From NCBI GenBank assembly GCA_002404055.1, contig DHIZ01000336.1, positions 1 to 23,115 on the forward strand: a stretch of DNA of 23,115 nucleotides. The letters run 5' to 3'. Source of the DNA: Chloroflexi bacterium UBA4733 (GTDB lineage Bacteria; Chloroflexota; UBA4733). Within the stretch, counting starts at the first letter, position 1. Every line of letters starts with the position of its first letter. Below the pieces are notes generated by a model. That model searched no databases and was not told the DNA's origin. It saw only the letters and a list, made by a program, of their open reading frames with translations. This document shows positions 15,523 through 23,115 of this stretch, one piece after another. The translations under genes were made by a program, and so were the position numbers.

Positions 15523-16761
15523 TCACGACTGGCGTTGCACGCGCCCGCTGCGCAGCAGGGCCAGCGCGAAGAGCACCGCGAACACGTTGAGCGCTGCGGC
15601 GATCAGGAAGGGCAGGCCGCTGTTCACCACTACCAGGGCGCCGGCGCCGAGGCTGCCCAGCAGCATGGAACCGCTCCAGACGAAGTGCGTCAGCGCCAGG
15701 GTGCGCCCCTCTTCGCCGGGTTCCGACAGTTCTTTGATGAGACCGGGCATGAGCACGGAGAGCGACCAGGCCGAGCAGGCGCCGAAGATGCCGAAGACGT
15801 AGAGGCCGGCAAGGCTGCCGGAGAAGAGGCCGAGCAGCAGGGACGAAAGCACGATGCAGGAGGTCAGGAAGACCGCCGGGGCCCGGCGGCCGACGCGGTC
15901 GGCGATGCGTCCGGTGAGGAGCTGGCAGGTGGCGGCCAGGGCCAGGCTGATGCCGGTGTAGAGGGCGGCCGTCGATGGGAGGTGGCTGGCACGGTAGAGG
16001 AGGAGGGGCACGAGCAGGGTAGCTGCCCCCCAGTAGCAGGTGGGCATGCAGCGCAGCCCCACCAGGAGGCGCACCTCGTAGCGCTGCCAGATAGTGCGGT
16101 AGCCGAGGAAGGTGGCCGCAAGCGAACTCCGGGGTCCCACTTCCCCTGCGGGCGGGGGCGGCAAGAGCCAGCCGGTGGTGGCGATGACGGCCAGGGAGGC
16201 GACGACCATCGCCGCCGCCACCGCGCCAAAGCCCCAACGGTCGAGGGCTGGAGCGGCGAAGAGGTTGCCGAGAGAAGTACCAAGCGTCGACCCAAGGAAA
16301 AAGAGGGCGGCGGCAAAGCCCAGCCGTACCTGGCGCACGGCGCCCATGAGATAGGTCTGCCCGCCAATGGTCTGGATGCTGGAAAGCATACCGATCACGA
16401 GTGACAGCGCCAGCAGCAGCCAGACCGCACGAGTGAGAAAGAGGGCAGCAGCCAGAGGCCCGGCCAGCGAGCCGACGAGCATGGCCGGCTTGCGGCCAAA
16501 AGCGTCGGCGATGCTGCCGCCGACGAGCGCGCCGACGGCGCCGCTGGCGAGTTGCAGCGAGAGCAGGATCGAGGTGAAAAGCGGCGGCCGGTGCAGCACG
16601 GCATCAACATAGACGGGGAGCAGCGGACGCGCCGGCGCGGCGCACAGGCCGAGCGCGAACCAGGCCAGGAGTAAGCCGGCAAAGCCAGGAGTGAGCAGCG
16701 GCGCCGGAGGGGCCGTGACGGCGCTGCCTGCCCGGCTACGCGACTCCAGGGTCTTTGCCAT
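15523..16761 (-). CDS. Major facilitator superfamily (MFS) transporter
   Basis: A 412-residue integral membrane protein with about 12 hydrophobic segments, starting at LLTPGFAGLLLAWFALGLC and ending at LPFLIAAALNVFAVLFALALL. The MFS motif A appears after the second helix (GGSIADAFGRKPAM), and a related copy, GRIADRVGRRAP, occurs in the second half. This is the 6+6 layout of secondary drug or solute/H+ antiporters. The substrate cannot be inferred. I chose the ATG at 16761 because AGAGGAG precedes it; upstream in-frame codons are proline/arginine-rich and not membrane-like. It is divergent from the M81 peptidase gene with about 180 bases between them, so the pair could share a regulatory region. 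Export or uptake of a peptide-like compound tied to that enzyme is possible but speculative. Confidence 0.9.
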   Translation of the reverse strand: MAKTLESRSRAGSAVTAPPAPLLTPGFAGLLLAWFALGLCAAPARPLLPVYVDAVLHRPPLFTSILLSLQLASGAVGALVGGSIADAFGRKPAMLVGSLAGPLAAALFLTRAVWLLLALSLVIGMLSSIQTIGGQTYLMGAVRQVRLGFAAALFFLGSTLGTSLGNLFAAPALDRWGFGAVAAAMVVASLAVIATTGWLLPPPPAGEVGPRSSLAATFLGYRTIWQRYEVRLLVGLRCMPTCYWGAATLLVPLLLYRASHLPSTAALYTGISLALAATCQLLTGRIADRVGRRAPAVFLTSCIVLSSLLLGLFSGSLAGLYVFGIFGACSAWSLSVLMPGLIKELSEPGEEGRTLALTHFVWSGSMLLGSLGAGALVVVNSGLPFLIAAALNVFAVLFALALLRSGRVQRQS

Positions 16762-16939
16762 TTGCCATCTCCTCTGGTCCGCGGCGGGCGACCCAGCGCG
16801 CTGCCGCACAGAACCTTGCTTGCCCTGTGCTACCATAGCAGACAACTCCGGGGGAAGTTCGGCAACAACCCGGTGCCCCCCGGTCCGCGCGTAGACACCT
16901 GGCCGGCAGACAGTGACCCGCTCGAGAAGAACGACTACT

Positions 16940-18460
16940 ATGCGGATGGACACCGGCGTGCTGAAATCGGTCGCCAAGTTCCGCGACGGCTCGCCACTTT
17001 ACCGCATCGGTATCGGCGGCATAGCCATCGAGAGCAGCACCTTCTCGCCGCTGGCGAGCACACTGGATGATTTCCGTATCCTGCGCGGCGACGCCATGCT
17101 GGCCCGCTACCCCTTCATGCCCGACTGGCGCTTTCAGGAGCGGAGCGACATCAACTGGCTGCCCTGTCTCTATGCCGGCGCGATCCCCGGCGGCCCGGTG
17201 ACTAGCGAGGCCTATGCCACGATGAAAGCGGAGTTGCTCGACCGTATCCGTGCCGTGCTCCCATTGGACGGCTTCTTTTTCGATGTGCATGGCGCCATGA
17301 CCGTGCAAGGGCTGGACGACGCGGAAGCCGACCTGGCGGCGGCCATCCGGGACCTGGTGGGACCGGACTGCCTGATCTCGGCCGCGATGGACTTGCACGG
17401 CAACGTCACGGCGCGCCTGGTCGAGACGATCAACCTCTTCACCGCCTACCGCCTGGCGCCGCACGATGACGCCCTGGAGACCCGCGCACGCGCCTGCACC
17501 AACTTGTTGCGTTGCCTTGATGAAGGGATCCGTCCGCTGCGCGCCTGGACACGCATCCCGGTGATCCTGCCCGGCGAGCGCACCAGCACCCTGGTCGAAC
17601 CGGGCCGCGGCCTTTACGCCAGCCTGGCCGAGTCCGACGTAGTACCCGGCGTCATCGACGCCTCGCTCTGGGTGGGCTACGTCTGGGCCGATCAGCCGCG
17701 CAGTGGCGCCACGGTGGTCGTCACCGGCACCGACGCCGGCAACGCGCGCCGGGAGGCTGCCAGGATTGCCCAACGCTATTGGAATACCCGACGGGCCTTC
17801 GACTTCGTCGTGCCGGCGGGCAGCGCCGACTGGTGCATTGCGCAAGCGGTGGCGTTGAATAACCATTCCATCCTCATCAGCGACTCCGGCGACAACCCCA
17901 CCGCCGGCGGCGTGAGCGACGTGCCATACATGGCGGGACGGCTGCTGGCGCACCCGACCTTCGCCAGCGGCGAACGCACGGCGATCATTGCCAGTATCAC
18001 CGATGCGGCCGCCGCCGCTGCATGCTTCGCTGCCGGAGCCGGACAGGAAGTGGCCATATCGCTGGGCGGCAAGCTCGATCCGGTGCATGGGCAACCGCTG
18101 GCGCTGCGCGGTCAGGTGGCAACACTGTTCCCGGCAGACCGCGTCGGCGGGGATATCGCCGTGCTGCGGGTCAGCGGAGTACACATCATCATCACCAGCC
18201 GCCGCAAGCCCTATCACTACGTCCGCGACATGCAGGCGCTCGGCCTCGACCCAGCGCAGCACCACGTCACTGCCGTCAAGATCGGCTACCTGGTACCGGA
18301 CCTGCGCCGAGCCGCCAGGCACGCCCTGCTGGCCCTGACGCCGGGAGCTGTGAATCAGGATATTCCGAACCTCACCTACAGCCGTGTACCGCGCCCGGTA
18401 TATCCGCTCGACCCGGAGATGGCCGATCCGGAGATGCCAATACTGGTGTTCGATCAGTAA
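16940..18460 (+). CDS. M81 family metallopeptidase (MlrC/microcystinase C-like)
   Basis: A protein of about 506 residues matching the MlrC/DUF1485 family in length and motifs. It has an N-terminal RIGIGGIAIESSTFSP segment, FFDVHGAM (histidine near 117), AAMDLHGNVT (histidine near 153) and SDSGDNPTAGG (near 313-323), which supply the zinc ligands and active site of the family. The C-terminal MlrC domain follows: AISLGGKLDP...VHIIITSRRKPYHYVRDMQALGLDP. MlrC of sphingomonads hydrolyses linearised microcystin fragments. Most homologues in other bacteria are of unknown substrate and probably act on small peptides or amides. The start could be the ATG at 16940 or 16946; an upstream GTG at 16913 is less likely. 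It is divergent from the MFS transporter and followed 10 bases later by the DUF4160 gene. Confidence 0.9.
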   Translation: MRMDTGVLKSVAKFRDGSPLYRIGIGGIAIESSTFSPLASTLDDFRILRGDAMLARYPFMPDWRFQERSDINWLPCLYAGAIPGGPVTSEAYATMKAELLDRIRAVLPLDGFFFDVHGAMTVQGLDDAEADLAAAIRDLVGPDCLISAAMDLHGNVTARLVETINLFTAYRLAPHDDALETRARACTNLLRCLDEGIRPLRAWTRIPVILPGERTSTLVEPGRGLYASLAESDVVPGVIDASLWVGYVWADQPRSGATVVVTGTDAGNARREAARIAQRYWNTRRAFDFVVPAGSADWCIAQAVALNNHSILISDSGDNPTAGGVSDVPYMAGRLLAHPTFASGERTAIIASITDAAAAAACFAAGAGQEVAISLGGKLDPVHGQPLALRGQVATLFPADRVGGDIAVLRVSGVHIIITSRRKPYHYVRDMQALGLDPAQHHVTAVKIGYLVPDLRRAARHALLALTPGAVNQDIPNLTYSRVPRPVYPLDPEMADPEMPILVFDQ

Positions 18461-18470
18461 GGGAGGCCTG

Positions 18471-18710
18471 ATGCCGACGGTACTTCGCCTTGGTGGGCAT
18501 CGATTCTTCTTTTATTCCAACGAGGGCGCCGAACCGCCGCACGTCCACATACAGTCGGGTGGCAAGAGCGCGAAGTTCTGGCTCAGTCCGATAGCATTGG
18601 CACGCTCATCGGGTTATGATGGACGAGAGCTTCTTCTGTTGCGTCGGCACGTAGAGCAGCACCGCGAACTATTGGAGCGCGCCTGGCATGAATTCTTCCA
18701 TCGCTATTAG
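18471..18710 (+). CDS. DUF4160 family protein
   Basis: A 79-residue protein with the DUF4160 pattern: MPTVLRLGGHRFFFYSNEG, then EPPHVHIQSGGKSAKFWL, and a C-terminal helix ending HRELLERAWHEFF. DUF4160 genes are usually followed by a DUF2442 gene, as here, and the pair is often described as toxin-antitoxin-like, although biochemical evidence is limited. GGGAGG precedes the ATG. The 3' end overlaps the DUF2442 gene by 23 bases. It follows the M81 gene closely on the same strand, so read-through transcription is likely. Confidence 0.87.
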   Translation: MPTVLRLGGHRFFFYSNEGAEPPHVHIQSGGKSAKFWLSPIALARSSGYDGRELLLLRRHVEQHRELLERAWHEFFHRY

Positions 18711-18942
18711 GCCGGCAACGCACCCGACTGCTGTCGCAGTATGGTTCGCCGAGGCGCTGCTTTGGGTCCGTCTCGCCGACGGTAGGGAGGTTGGCGCGCC
18801 GCTAGAGTGGTTCCCGCGGCTGGCCAACGCCACGTCGGAAGAACTGCAGCGTTACGAGCTGATTGATCAAGGGTATGGCATCCACTGGCCCGATCTGGAC
18901 GAAGATGTGTCTGTATTGGGGCTGCTCGGGTTGCCCGATTAG
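18688..18942 (+). CDS. DUF2442 family protein
   Basis: An 84-residue protein with the DUF2442 signature: a VWFAEALLWVRLADGREVGAPLEWFPRLANAT core, then ELIDQGYGIHWPDLDEDVSVLGLLG. The W-P-D-L-D-E-D-[IV]-S-V motif is characteristic of the family. It overlaps the DUF4160 gene by 23 bases and forms the second half of the pair. On the opposite strand its second half lies under an open frame that continues the truncated DUF4037 gene, and that antisense stretch is probably not functional coding sequence. Confidence 0.88.
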   Translation: MNSSIAIRPATHPTAVAVWFAEALLWVRLADGREVGAPLEWFPRLANATSEELQRYELIDQGYGIHWPDLDEDVSVLGLLGLPD

Positions 18943-19671
18943 TCCGAAGTCGGTTCGTCCAGCGCCGAACGGTAGAGCGCGCGCAGCGGCGTATCCCAAC
19001 GGCGAGCGCGAACGTCGGTTGAGTCCGCCCACCTGGCCGCAGCGGCCCATGAAGGGTTCTTCCTGCTCAATCCGCCGCCAGCCGGCCGCGAGCAAGTAGA
19101 GCCAGACATCGTGCGGATACCAGCGCAGCATCGCCCGTGCACGCTCCAGTTCGCCGGTGTCGTCGCGGAAAACCGCGCCGGCAGTAAAGGCTCGCAGTTC
19201 CTGCTCGGGGACGGTCAGCCATTCTTCCAGACGTAAGGACAGCTCGCCGGACTGGTCCAACTCGATACCCAACCAGCCGCGACAGGCGGCGCGTAGGGTC
19301 GTCACCTCCACGCCATGATTGATCGGGCGCTGGTCAGTCAAGGTCAGCAGGCTGTTGCCACCCTCCGGTCGGGTGAAATGTGTTGGAAACCCGCCAATCG
19401 TGAACGGCAGTTCGTCGCCCAGTGCGCGGCGGATGTGTTCGGCGAGGGCCGGACTGTACGTTGCCTCAGGCAGGAAGAGAGTGAGGCGCGGCCCCCAGTC
19501 ATGGTCCATCGAACGGGGCGTATCGAAGCCCAAAACGTCCGAACCGGCATCCAGACGGCCGGCGCTGTAGACGAGGGCCGGAAAACGTCGCTCCAGGATG
19601 GGACGCACACCTTCGTGGTAGAGGAGGCGGCTCAGTTCAAGACCAGGAAGGAAGGCGCCTGACTCAACCAT
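18802..19671 (-). CDS. DUF4037 (nucleotidyltransferase-like) protein, probably truncated at the C-terminus
   Basis: From the ATG at 19671 the protein reads as DUF4037: LELSRLLYHEGVRPILERRFP, then YSAGRLDAGSDVLGFDTPRSMDHDWGPRLTLFL with its G-S-D and acidic residues, TIGGFPTHF, and WYPHDVWLYLLAAGWRRIEQEEPFMGRCGQVG. In the family as I recall it, that last motif is followed by GDELGS and about 100 more residues. Here the sequence departs at GQVG (about 19035), runs on as LNRRSRSPLG..., and ends antisense to the DUF2442 gene. Neither of the other two minus-strand frames restores the expected ending. I therefore read this as a gene whose 3' end was replaced by the DUF4160/DUF2442 segment. The product is probably non-functional, though a shortened active form is not excluded. 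No good ribosome site is seen. Confidence 0.65.
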   Translation of the reverse strand: MVESGAFLPGLELSRLLYHEGVRPILERRFPALVYSAGRLDAGSDVLGFDTPRSMDHDWGPRLTLFLPEATYSPALAEHIRRALGDELPFTIGGFPTHFTRPEGGNSLLTLTDQRPINHGVEVTTLRAACRGWLGIELDQSGELSLRLEEWLTVPEQELRAFTAGAVFRDDTGELERARAMLRWYPHDVWLYLLAAGWRRIEQEEPFMGRCGQVGGLNRRSRSPLGYAAARALPFGAGRTDFGLIGQPEQPQYRHIFVQIGPVDAIPLINQLVTLQFFRRGVGQPREPL

Positions 19672-19858
19672 TCTGCTGCATTGGTGTTGACCGCTCCCCG
19701 CGCATATCGTGCCGGTCGTCCTGACCATCACAGCAACATGCTCGGGTTTCTGATCCTGGCCGTCAAGCGGCCGTTCAGGTATTTCCACGGCAAAGAGCAA
19801 CGCATGCACGCGCGCTGCATATATGACATAATGCGCCTAACGCCCACGGAGATCGCTG

Positions 19859-20176
19859 ATGAACAGCAACGCCATCTTCTTTATCGCCGGGCTGATCACC
19901 CCGCTCGTCCTGCTGATCGTGATGCCCCGTCTGTGGCGTCACATTCTGGCCGGCTATGTCCTGTTTCTCTACATCCTGTTCGCCTTCGCGGGGTTCGCAC
20001 CGCTGCTGATCTTGCTGCTCATCGGCCTCATCCCGGCACTGATTGCCCAGGCGAAGGGGCACAGCTTCCTCATCTGGTGGGGCTACGGCGCCGTACTCCC
20101 CATCGTCGCCCTTCCCCACGCGCTCCTGCTAAAAAGGCCGGTCGAACCGCCTACAGTGCGTGAAACCTACTCATAA
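19859..20176 (+). CDS. Small hydrophobic membrane protein, function unknown
   Basis: A 105-residue protein with three predicted membrane segments: about 5-22 (AIFFIAGLITPLVLLIVM), 29-62 (ILAGYVLFLYILFAFAGFAP and the leucine-rich run after it), and 72-91 (IWWGYGAVLPIVALPHALLL). A short basic/proline-rich tail follows. I do not recognise the family. The ATG has a GGAG site eight bases upstream, and a CATAAT box at 19827-19832 could be a -10 element. It is divergent from the DUF4037 gene and precedes the repeat block at 20246-20350. It may be an ordinary small inner-membrane protein. Confidence 0.65.
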   Translation: MNSNAIFFIAGLITPLVLLIVMPRLWRHILAGYVLFLYILFAFAGFAPLLILLLIGLIPALIAQAKGHSFLIWWGYGAVLPIVALPHALLLKRPVEPPTVRETYS

Positions 20177-20245
20177 GTCGCTGACCACGCAATTGCTCTT
20201 TCGTGGTGCATCTACGAACTTCGGTCCACGTTGCCAACGCACGCC

Positions 20246-20350
20246 TGGCGACTGAAGTCGCGGCTATACCAAGCGAAGTCCGCCTACGCGGACTCGTTCT
20301 CAGCCCGCGACGGCGGGCTTCGCTCCCTGTAGGCGCGACTTCAGTCGCCA
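20246..20350. repeat. Compound palindromic repeat (REP/BIME-like) with four hairpin arms
   Basis: The outer arms TGGCGACTGAAGTCGC (20246-20261) and GCGACTTCAGTCGCCA (20335-20350) are exact reverse complements. Inside are two perfect hairpins with 7-base stems and 4-base loops: AGTCCGC/GCGGACT (20277-20294) and AGCCCGC/GCGGGCT (20302-20319). The outer core GCGACTGAAGTCGC differs at two central bases from the RAYT-linked core GCGACTGCGGTCGC at 3814. The block accounts for most of the gene-free stretch 20177-20512. Confidence 0.88.
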
Positions 20351-20512
20351 GCTCCCTACTCACGAACCAGGTTCTCGACTGCGACGCGTTTCTGTCCATC
20401 GGGTATGCTGATGCAACGAGACACGTCTGGCCGTTCGAGCCACTGTACGTCTGACTGTGGCTTCTGGACGGTACCTTCTGACGACTCAATAGTTGCCGAG
20501 GGATGTCAAGAA

Positions 20513-20812
20513 ATGCGCGACGAACAGCTTGCCGAGATCGCGGAGCTGGTAGAGTCGGGCAGGTCGCTGGACTCTGCCGCTGCCCGGACGCTGGTCAGGG
20601 AGGTGTATCGCCTGCGCGAAGCGATAAACGAGCACTCAGCAGTAACCATCCGCCCGATCACGCCTGAAGGGACGGACCCATCCCAGGCCTGGTTTTGGAC
20701 GCCGGAGTGGCAAGCCGGCGAGCGCGCGGTAGACGAGGAGATCGCCGCCGGCCAGGTACAAACGTTCGATGATGTCGACGCTCTGTTCGCGCACCTCAAT
20801 CGGGAGCGGTAG
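20513..20812 (+). CDS. Small acidic protein with antitoxin-like C-terminal tail
   Basis: A 99-residue protein. The N-terminal half (EQLAEIAELVESGRSLDSAA...VREVYRLREAIN) is helical and has no motif I can name. The C-terminal third, FWTPEWQAGERAVDEEIAAG followed by QVQTFDDVDALFAHL, closely resembles the tail found on many AbrB/MazE-like and similar antitoxins ('W..gE.ea..di..G....fd..e.f...L'). The usual DNA-binding swapped-hairpin domain is absent, and no toxin gene follows; pgi is convergent. The ATG at 20513 has GAGGGA upstream. An orphan antitoxin or regulator is possible, but the family is not certain. Confidence 0.6.
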   Translation: MRDEQLAEIAELVESGRSLDSAAARTLVREVYRLREAINEHSAVTIRPITPEGTDPSQAWFWTPEWQAGERAVDEEIAAGQVQTFDDVDALFAHLNRER

Positions 20813-20946
20813 CTGAAATATCGGACCGTGCCGCGAGCCGGCGGCGCATCGGCGGACACGAGGTTTTCGCAGACCCGTGAGCTGCACTGGAGGCTCCCAA
20901 CAGCTCGTGCTTCGATTGAGCAGCACGGGCAGCACGGCACCGTCGT

Positions 20947-22593
20947 TCACCCGGCTGCTCCCTGTTGCTGCCGGTAGCGCCGGATCAGGGTGTTGGTCGA
21001 GCTGTCGTGCTGGAGGGGCGGGTCACCGGCGCTCTCCAGTTCGGGGACGATGCGCTGGGCGAGGACTTTGCCTAACTCGACGCCCCACTGGTCGAAGGAG
21101 TCGATATTCCAGATCACACCCTGCGTGAAGACGCTGTGCTCGTAGAGGGCGATCAGCGCGCCGAGTGTGTGCGGCGTCAGCTTCTCGGCCAGGATGGTAC
21201 TGGTGGGCCGGTTGCCCTCAAAGACGCGGTGCGGCACAAGCCAGTCCGGCGTGCCTTCTGCCAGCACTTCTTCCGCCGTCTTGCCAAACGCTAAGGCTTC
21301 AGCCTGGGCAAAGACGTTGGCCATCAGGATGTCGTGGTGGTTGCCCAGCGGATTGAGCGCCTGGCAGAAGCCGATGAAGTCGCAGGGGATGAGCTTGGCG
21401 CCCTGGTGGATGAGCTGATAGAAGGAGTGCTGGCCGTTCGTCCCCGGCTCCCCCCAGAAGATAGGCCCGGTCTGGTAGTTCACCGGCGCGCCGTCCAGGG
21501 TGACGTGCTTGCCGTTGCTTTCCATGGTGAGTTGCTGGAGGTAGGCCGGGAAGCGCTTGAGGTACTGTTCGTAGGGCAGCACGGCCACCGTCTGGGCATC
21601 GAAAAAGTTGTTATACCAGACGCTGAGCAGGCCCATCAGCGCCGGCAGGTTGCGCTCCCAGGGGGTATTGCGATAGTGCTCGTCCATGGCGTGGAAGCCG
21701 GCCAGCATGGCCCGGAAGTACACGGGGCCGACGGCCAGCATGGTGGAGAGCCCGATGGCCGAATCCATGGAGTAGCGGCCGCCGACCCAATCCCAGAAGC
21801 CGAACATGTTGGCGGTATCGATGCCGAACTTGGCCACGGCATCGGCGTTGGTGGAGACTGCCACGAAGTGTTTGGCCACCGCCCGCTCGTCGGCCAGGGC
21901 GCGCAGGCACCAGTCGCGCGCCGAACGGGCGTTGGTCATGGTTTCCAGGGTGGTGAAGGTCTTGGAGGAGATGATGAACAGCGTCTCCGCCGCATCCAGG
22001 TCGCGCGTCGCCTCGACGAAGTCGGTCGCGTCGACATTGGAGACGAAGCGGAAGGTCATGCTGCGTTCGCTGTAGTCTTTCAGGGCTTCGTAGGCCATCA
22101 CCGGGCCGAGGTCGGAGCCGCCGATGCCGATGTTGATGACGTTGCGGATGCGCTTGCCGGTGTGGCCGGTCCAGGCGCCGCTGCGCAGGCGGTTGGCGAA
22201 GTCCGTCATCTTGTCGAGCACCGAATGCACTGCGGGGACCACGTCCTGGCCGTCGAGGACGATGCGCTCGTCACGCGGCGCGCGCAAGGCGACGTGCAGC
22301 ACTGCCCGCTGCTCGGTGACGTTGATCTTCTCCCCGCTGAACATGGCGTCGATCCGCCCGCGCAGCCCGCACTCCTCGGCCAGTTGCACCAGCAAACGAA
22401 TGGTTTCGTCGGTGATGAGGTGCTTGGAGTAGTCCAGATAGAGACCGGCGCCTTCCGCTGTCAGGCGCTCACCGCGCCGCCGATCGGCGGCGAAAAGCGC
22501 CCGCAACTGCACAGCACGCATCTGTTCGTGATGCGCCTCCAGGGCCAGCCAGGCCGGACGCTGCGTCAACGCTGCCGGTGTTGTCATCGCCAT
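20947..22593 (-). CDS. pgi: Glucose-6-phosphate isomerase
   Basis: A 548-residue cytoplasmic enzyme that interconverts glucose 6-phosphate and fructose 6-phosphate in glycolysis and gluconeogenesis. Both family signatures are present: [16 protein letters not shown], and near the C-terminus [16 protein letters not shown], which holds the catalytic-region lysine. The sugar-phosphate binding segments [12 protein letters not shown] and [14 protein letters not shown] are intact, as is [18 protein letters not shown]. Length is normal for the bacterial long form. I chose the ATG at 22593 because AGGGAG precedes it; an ATG two codons later is a lesser alternative. The gene stands alone, convergent with the small protein at 20513-20812 and divergent from the secreted protein at 22805. 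It marks the return to core housekeeping sequence. Confidence 0.97.
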   Translation of the reverse strand: MAMTTPAALTQRPAWLALEAHHEQMRAVQLRALFAADRRRGERLTAEGAGLYLDYSKHLITDETIRLLVQLAEECGLRGRIDAMFSGEKINVTEQRAVLHVALRAPRDERIVLDGQDVVPAVHSVLDKMTDFANRLRSGAWTGHTGKRIRNVINIGIGGSDLGPVMAYEALKDYSERSMTFRFVSNVDATDFVEATRDLDAAETLFIISSKTFTTLETMTNARSARDWCLRALADERAVAKHFVAVSTNADAVAKFGIDTANMFGFWDWVGGRYSMDSAIGLSTMLAVGPVYFRAMLAGFHAMDEHYRNTPWERNLPALMGLLSVWYNNFFDAQTVAVLPYEQYLKRFPAYLQQLTMESNGKHVTLDGAPVNYQTGPIFWGEPGTNGQHSFYQLIHQGAKLIPCDFIGFCQALNPLGNHHDILMANVFAQAEALAFGKTAEEVLAEGTPDWLVPHRVFEGNRPTSTILAEKLTPHTLGALIALYEHSVFTQGVIWNIDSFDQWGVELGKVLAQRIVPELESAGDPPLQHDSSTNTLIRRYRQQQGAAG

Positions 22594-22804
22594 TTCCGTC
22601 TCCCTATGTCGTTGCCACACCTACTGATCCAGACGCAGGTGGCTGCCAGTGCAAGCCTCCAGCCCGCTCCCTCGGTAATCACTCCGTACACCGATAGTGT
22701 AGCGCCAGACGCCAGACTGCCGTCACTGCGCGAACCGAACAACACTGGCACCGCTAATGCGCCATGGTGAGCGCGTGGGATCGGTCCCCGGCAAGGAGTG
22801 ATGG

Positions 22805-23115
22805 ATGCGCTGGTTGGTGGGTGGGACAATCGTGCTGAGCATGCTGCTGCCGGCCACGCTGGCGCAAGCGGCGCCTGCCTGCCAATTCCAGTTGGGCTTC
22901 GCCGCGCTGCAGCAACTCCTGCCCGACCGCATCGGCCCATGTCTGGACGATGCCCAGTATGACGCCGCCGGGGATGCCGTGCAGCACACAGCGAACGGCC
23001 TGCTCGCCTGGCGCAAATCGGACAACTGGACAGCGTTCACCGATGGTTACCACACCTGGGTGAACGGCCCGTCGGGTGTGCAAGAGCGCCTGAACACGCA
23101 ACGCTTCAGTTGGGA
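22805..23115 (+). CDS. Secreted protein with Chloroflexota-type CxFQLGF domain (N-terminal part)
   Basis: The gene is open to the right edge, so only about 103 residues are visible. It begins with a signal peptide, MRWLVGGTIVLSMLLPATLA followed by QAA, with cleavage likely after an Ala-x-Ala. The mature start reads CQFQLGFAALQQLLPDRIGPC, then GLLAWRKSDNWTAFTDGYHT and WVNGPSGVQERLNTQRFSW. I recognise this domain from extracellular proteins of Chloroflexus and Roseiflexus relatives, often coupled to other exported domains or lipoprotein-like segments; its function is not known to me. The two cysteines could form a disulfide. AAGGAG lies just upstream of the ATG, and the start codon at 22801 in another frame is not used. 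Confidence 0.82.
   Translation, partial: MRWLVGGTIVLSMLLPATLAQAAPACQFQLGFAALQQLLPDRIGPCLDDAQYDAAGDAVQHTANGLLAWRKSDNWTAFTDGYHTWVNGPSGVQERLNTQRFSW

Noticed and set aside
20176..20213. ACCACG...CGTGGT hairpin as a terminator after the small membrane protein gene
   Set aside because: It has only a 6-base stem with a 12-base loop and no T-tract, so it is too weak to call.
20203..20454. Plus-strand 83-codon frame rich in ATEVA...GATSVAS
   Set aside because: Most of it is a translation of the palindromic repeat block at 20246-20350, a common source of false genes.
21334..22770. Plus-strand open frame of 478 codons
   Set aside because: It is antisense to pgi, which is complete with both family signatures.

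Overview
The window is GC-rich chromosomal DNA and probably comes from a member of the Chloroflexota. The clues are the partial secreted protein at the right end, whose 'CQFQLGFAALQQLLPD...WTAFTDGYHTW' domain I associate with Chloroflexus/Roseiflexus-type genomes, together with RAYT-associated palindromic repeats, Uma2 nucleases and a PHPQPLS-type repeat. Assignment is by recognition only; no database was searched.

Region 1 (1-14661, minus strand) is the unusual part: an accessory island built from two related four-gene modules. Transcribed right to left, module B is a coiled-coil protein (B0, 14661-13828), two P-loop ATPases of the BREX BrxD/DUF2791 type (B1, 13834-12476; B2, 12479-11313) and an Lhr-like DExH helicase (B3, 11316-9148). 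Its joints overlap by 7, 4 and 4 bases, as in a tightly coupled operon. A Uma2-type nuclease gene follows. Module A repeats the order: coiled-coil protein (A0, 8120-7314), a BrxD-like protein that has lost both Walker motifs (A1, 7295-6348), an intact BrxD-like ATPase (A2, 6348-5053), then a very large zinc-containing DExH helicase (A3, from 3263 past the left edge). Between A2 and A3 lie a foreign plus-strand gene (4306-5088) and a REP-associated (RAYT) transposase with its palindromes (3297-4052). No PglZ, PglX, BrxL, methyltransferase or DISARM DrmB gene is visible, so this is not a canonical BREX or DISARM locus. A phage-defence or DNA-processing role is inferred from the families, not shown.

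Mobile palindromes are frequent in the island. A pair of 59-bp inverted arms (8191-8517) separates the modules, and a PHPQPLS-type palindromic repeat has entered the reading frames of both B1 and B2 without breaking them.

Region 2 (14755-18460) holds a VapBC-type toxin-antitoxin pair just upstream of module B, an MFS transporter, and a divergent M81-family (MlrC-like) metallopeptidase.

Region 3 (18471-23115) holds a DUF4160/DUF2442 pair that meets a C-terminally truncated DUF4037 gene, a small membrane protein, a palindromic repeat block sharing its core with the RAYT-linked repeats, a small antitoxin-like protein, glucose-6-phosphate isomerase (pgi) and the start of the secreted protein.
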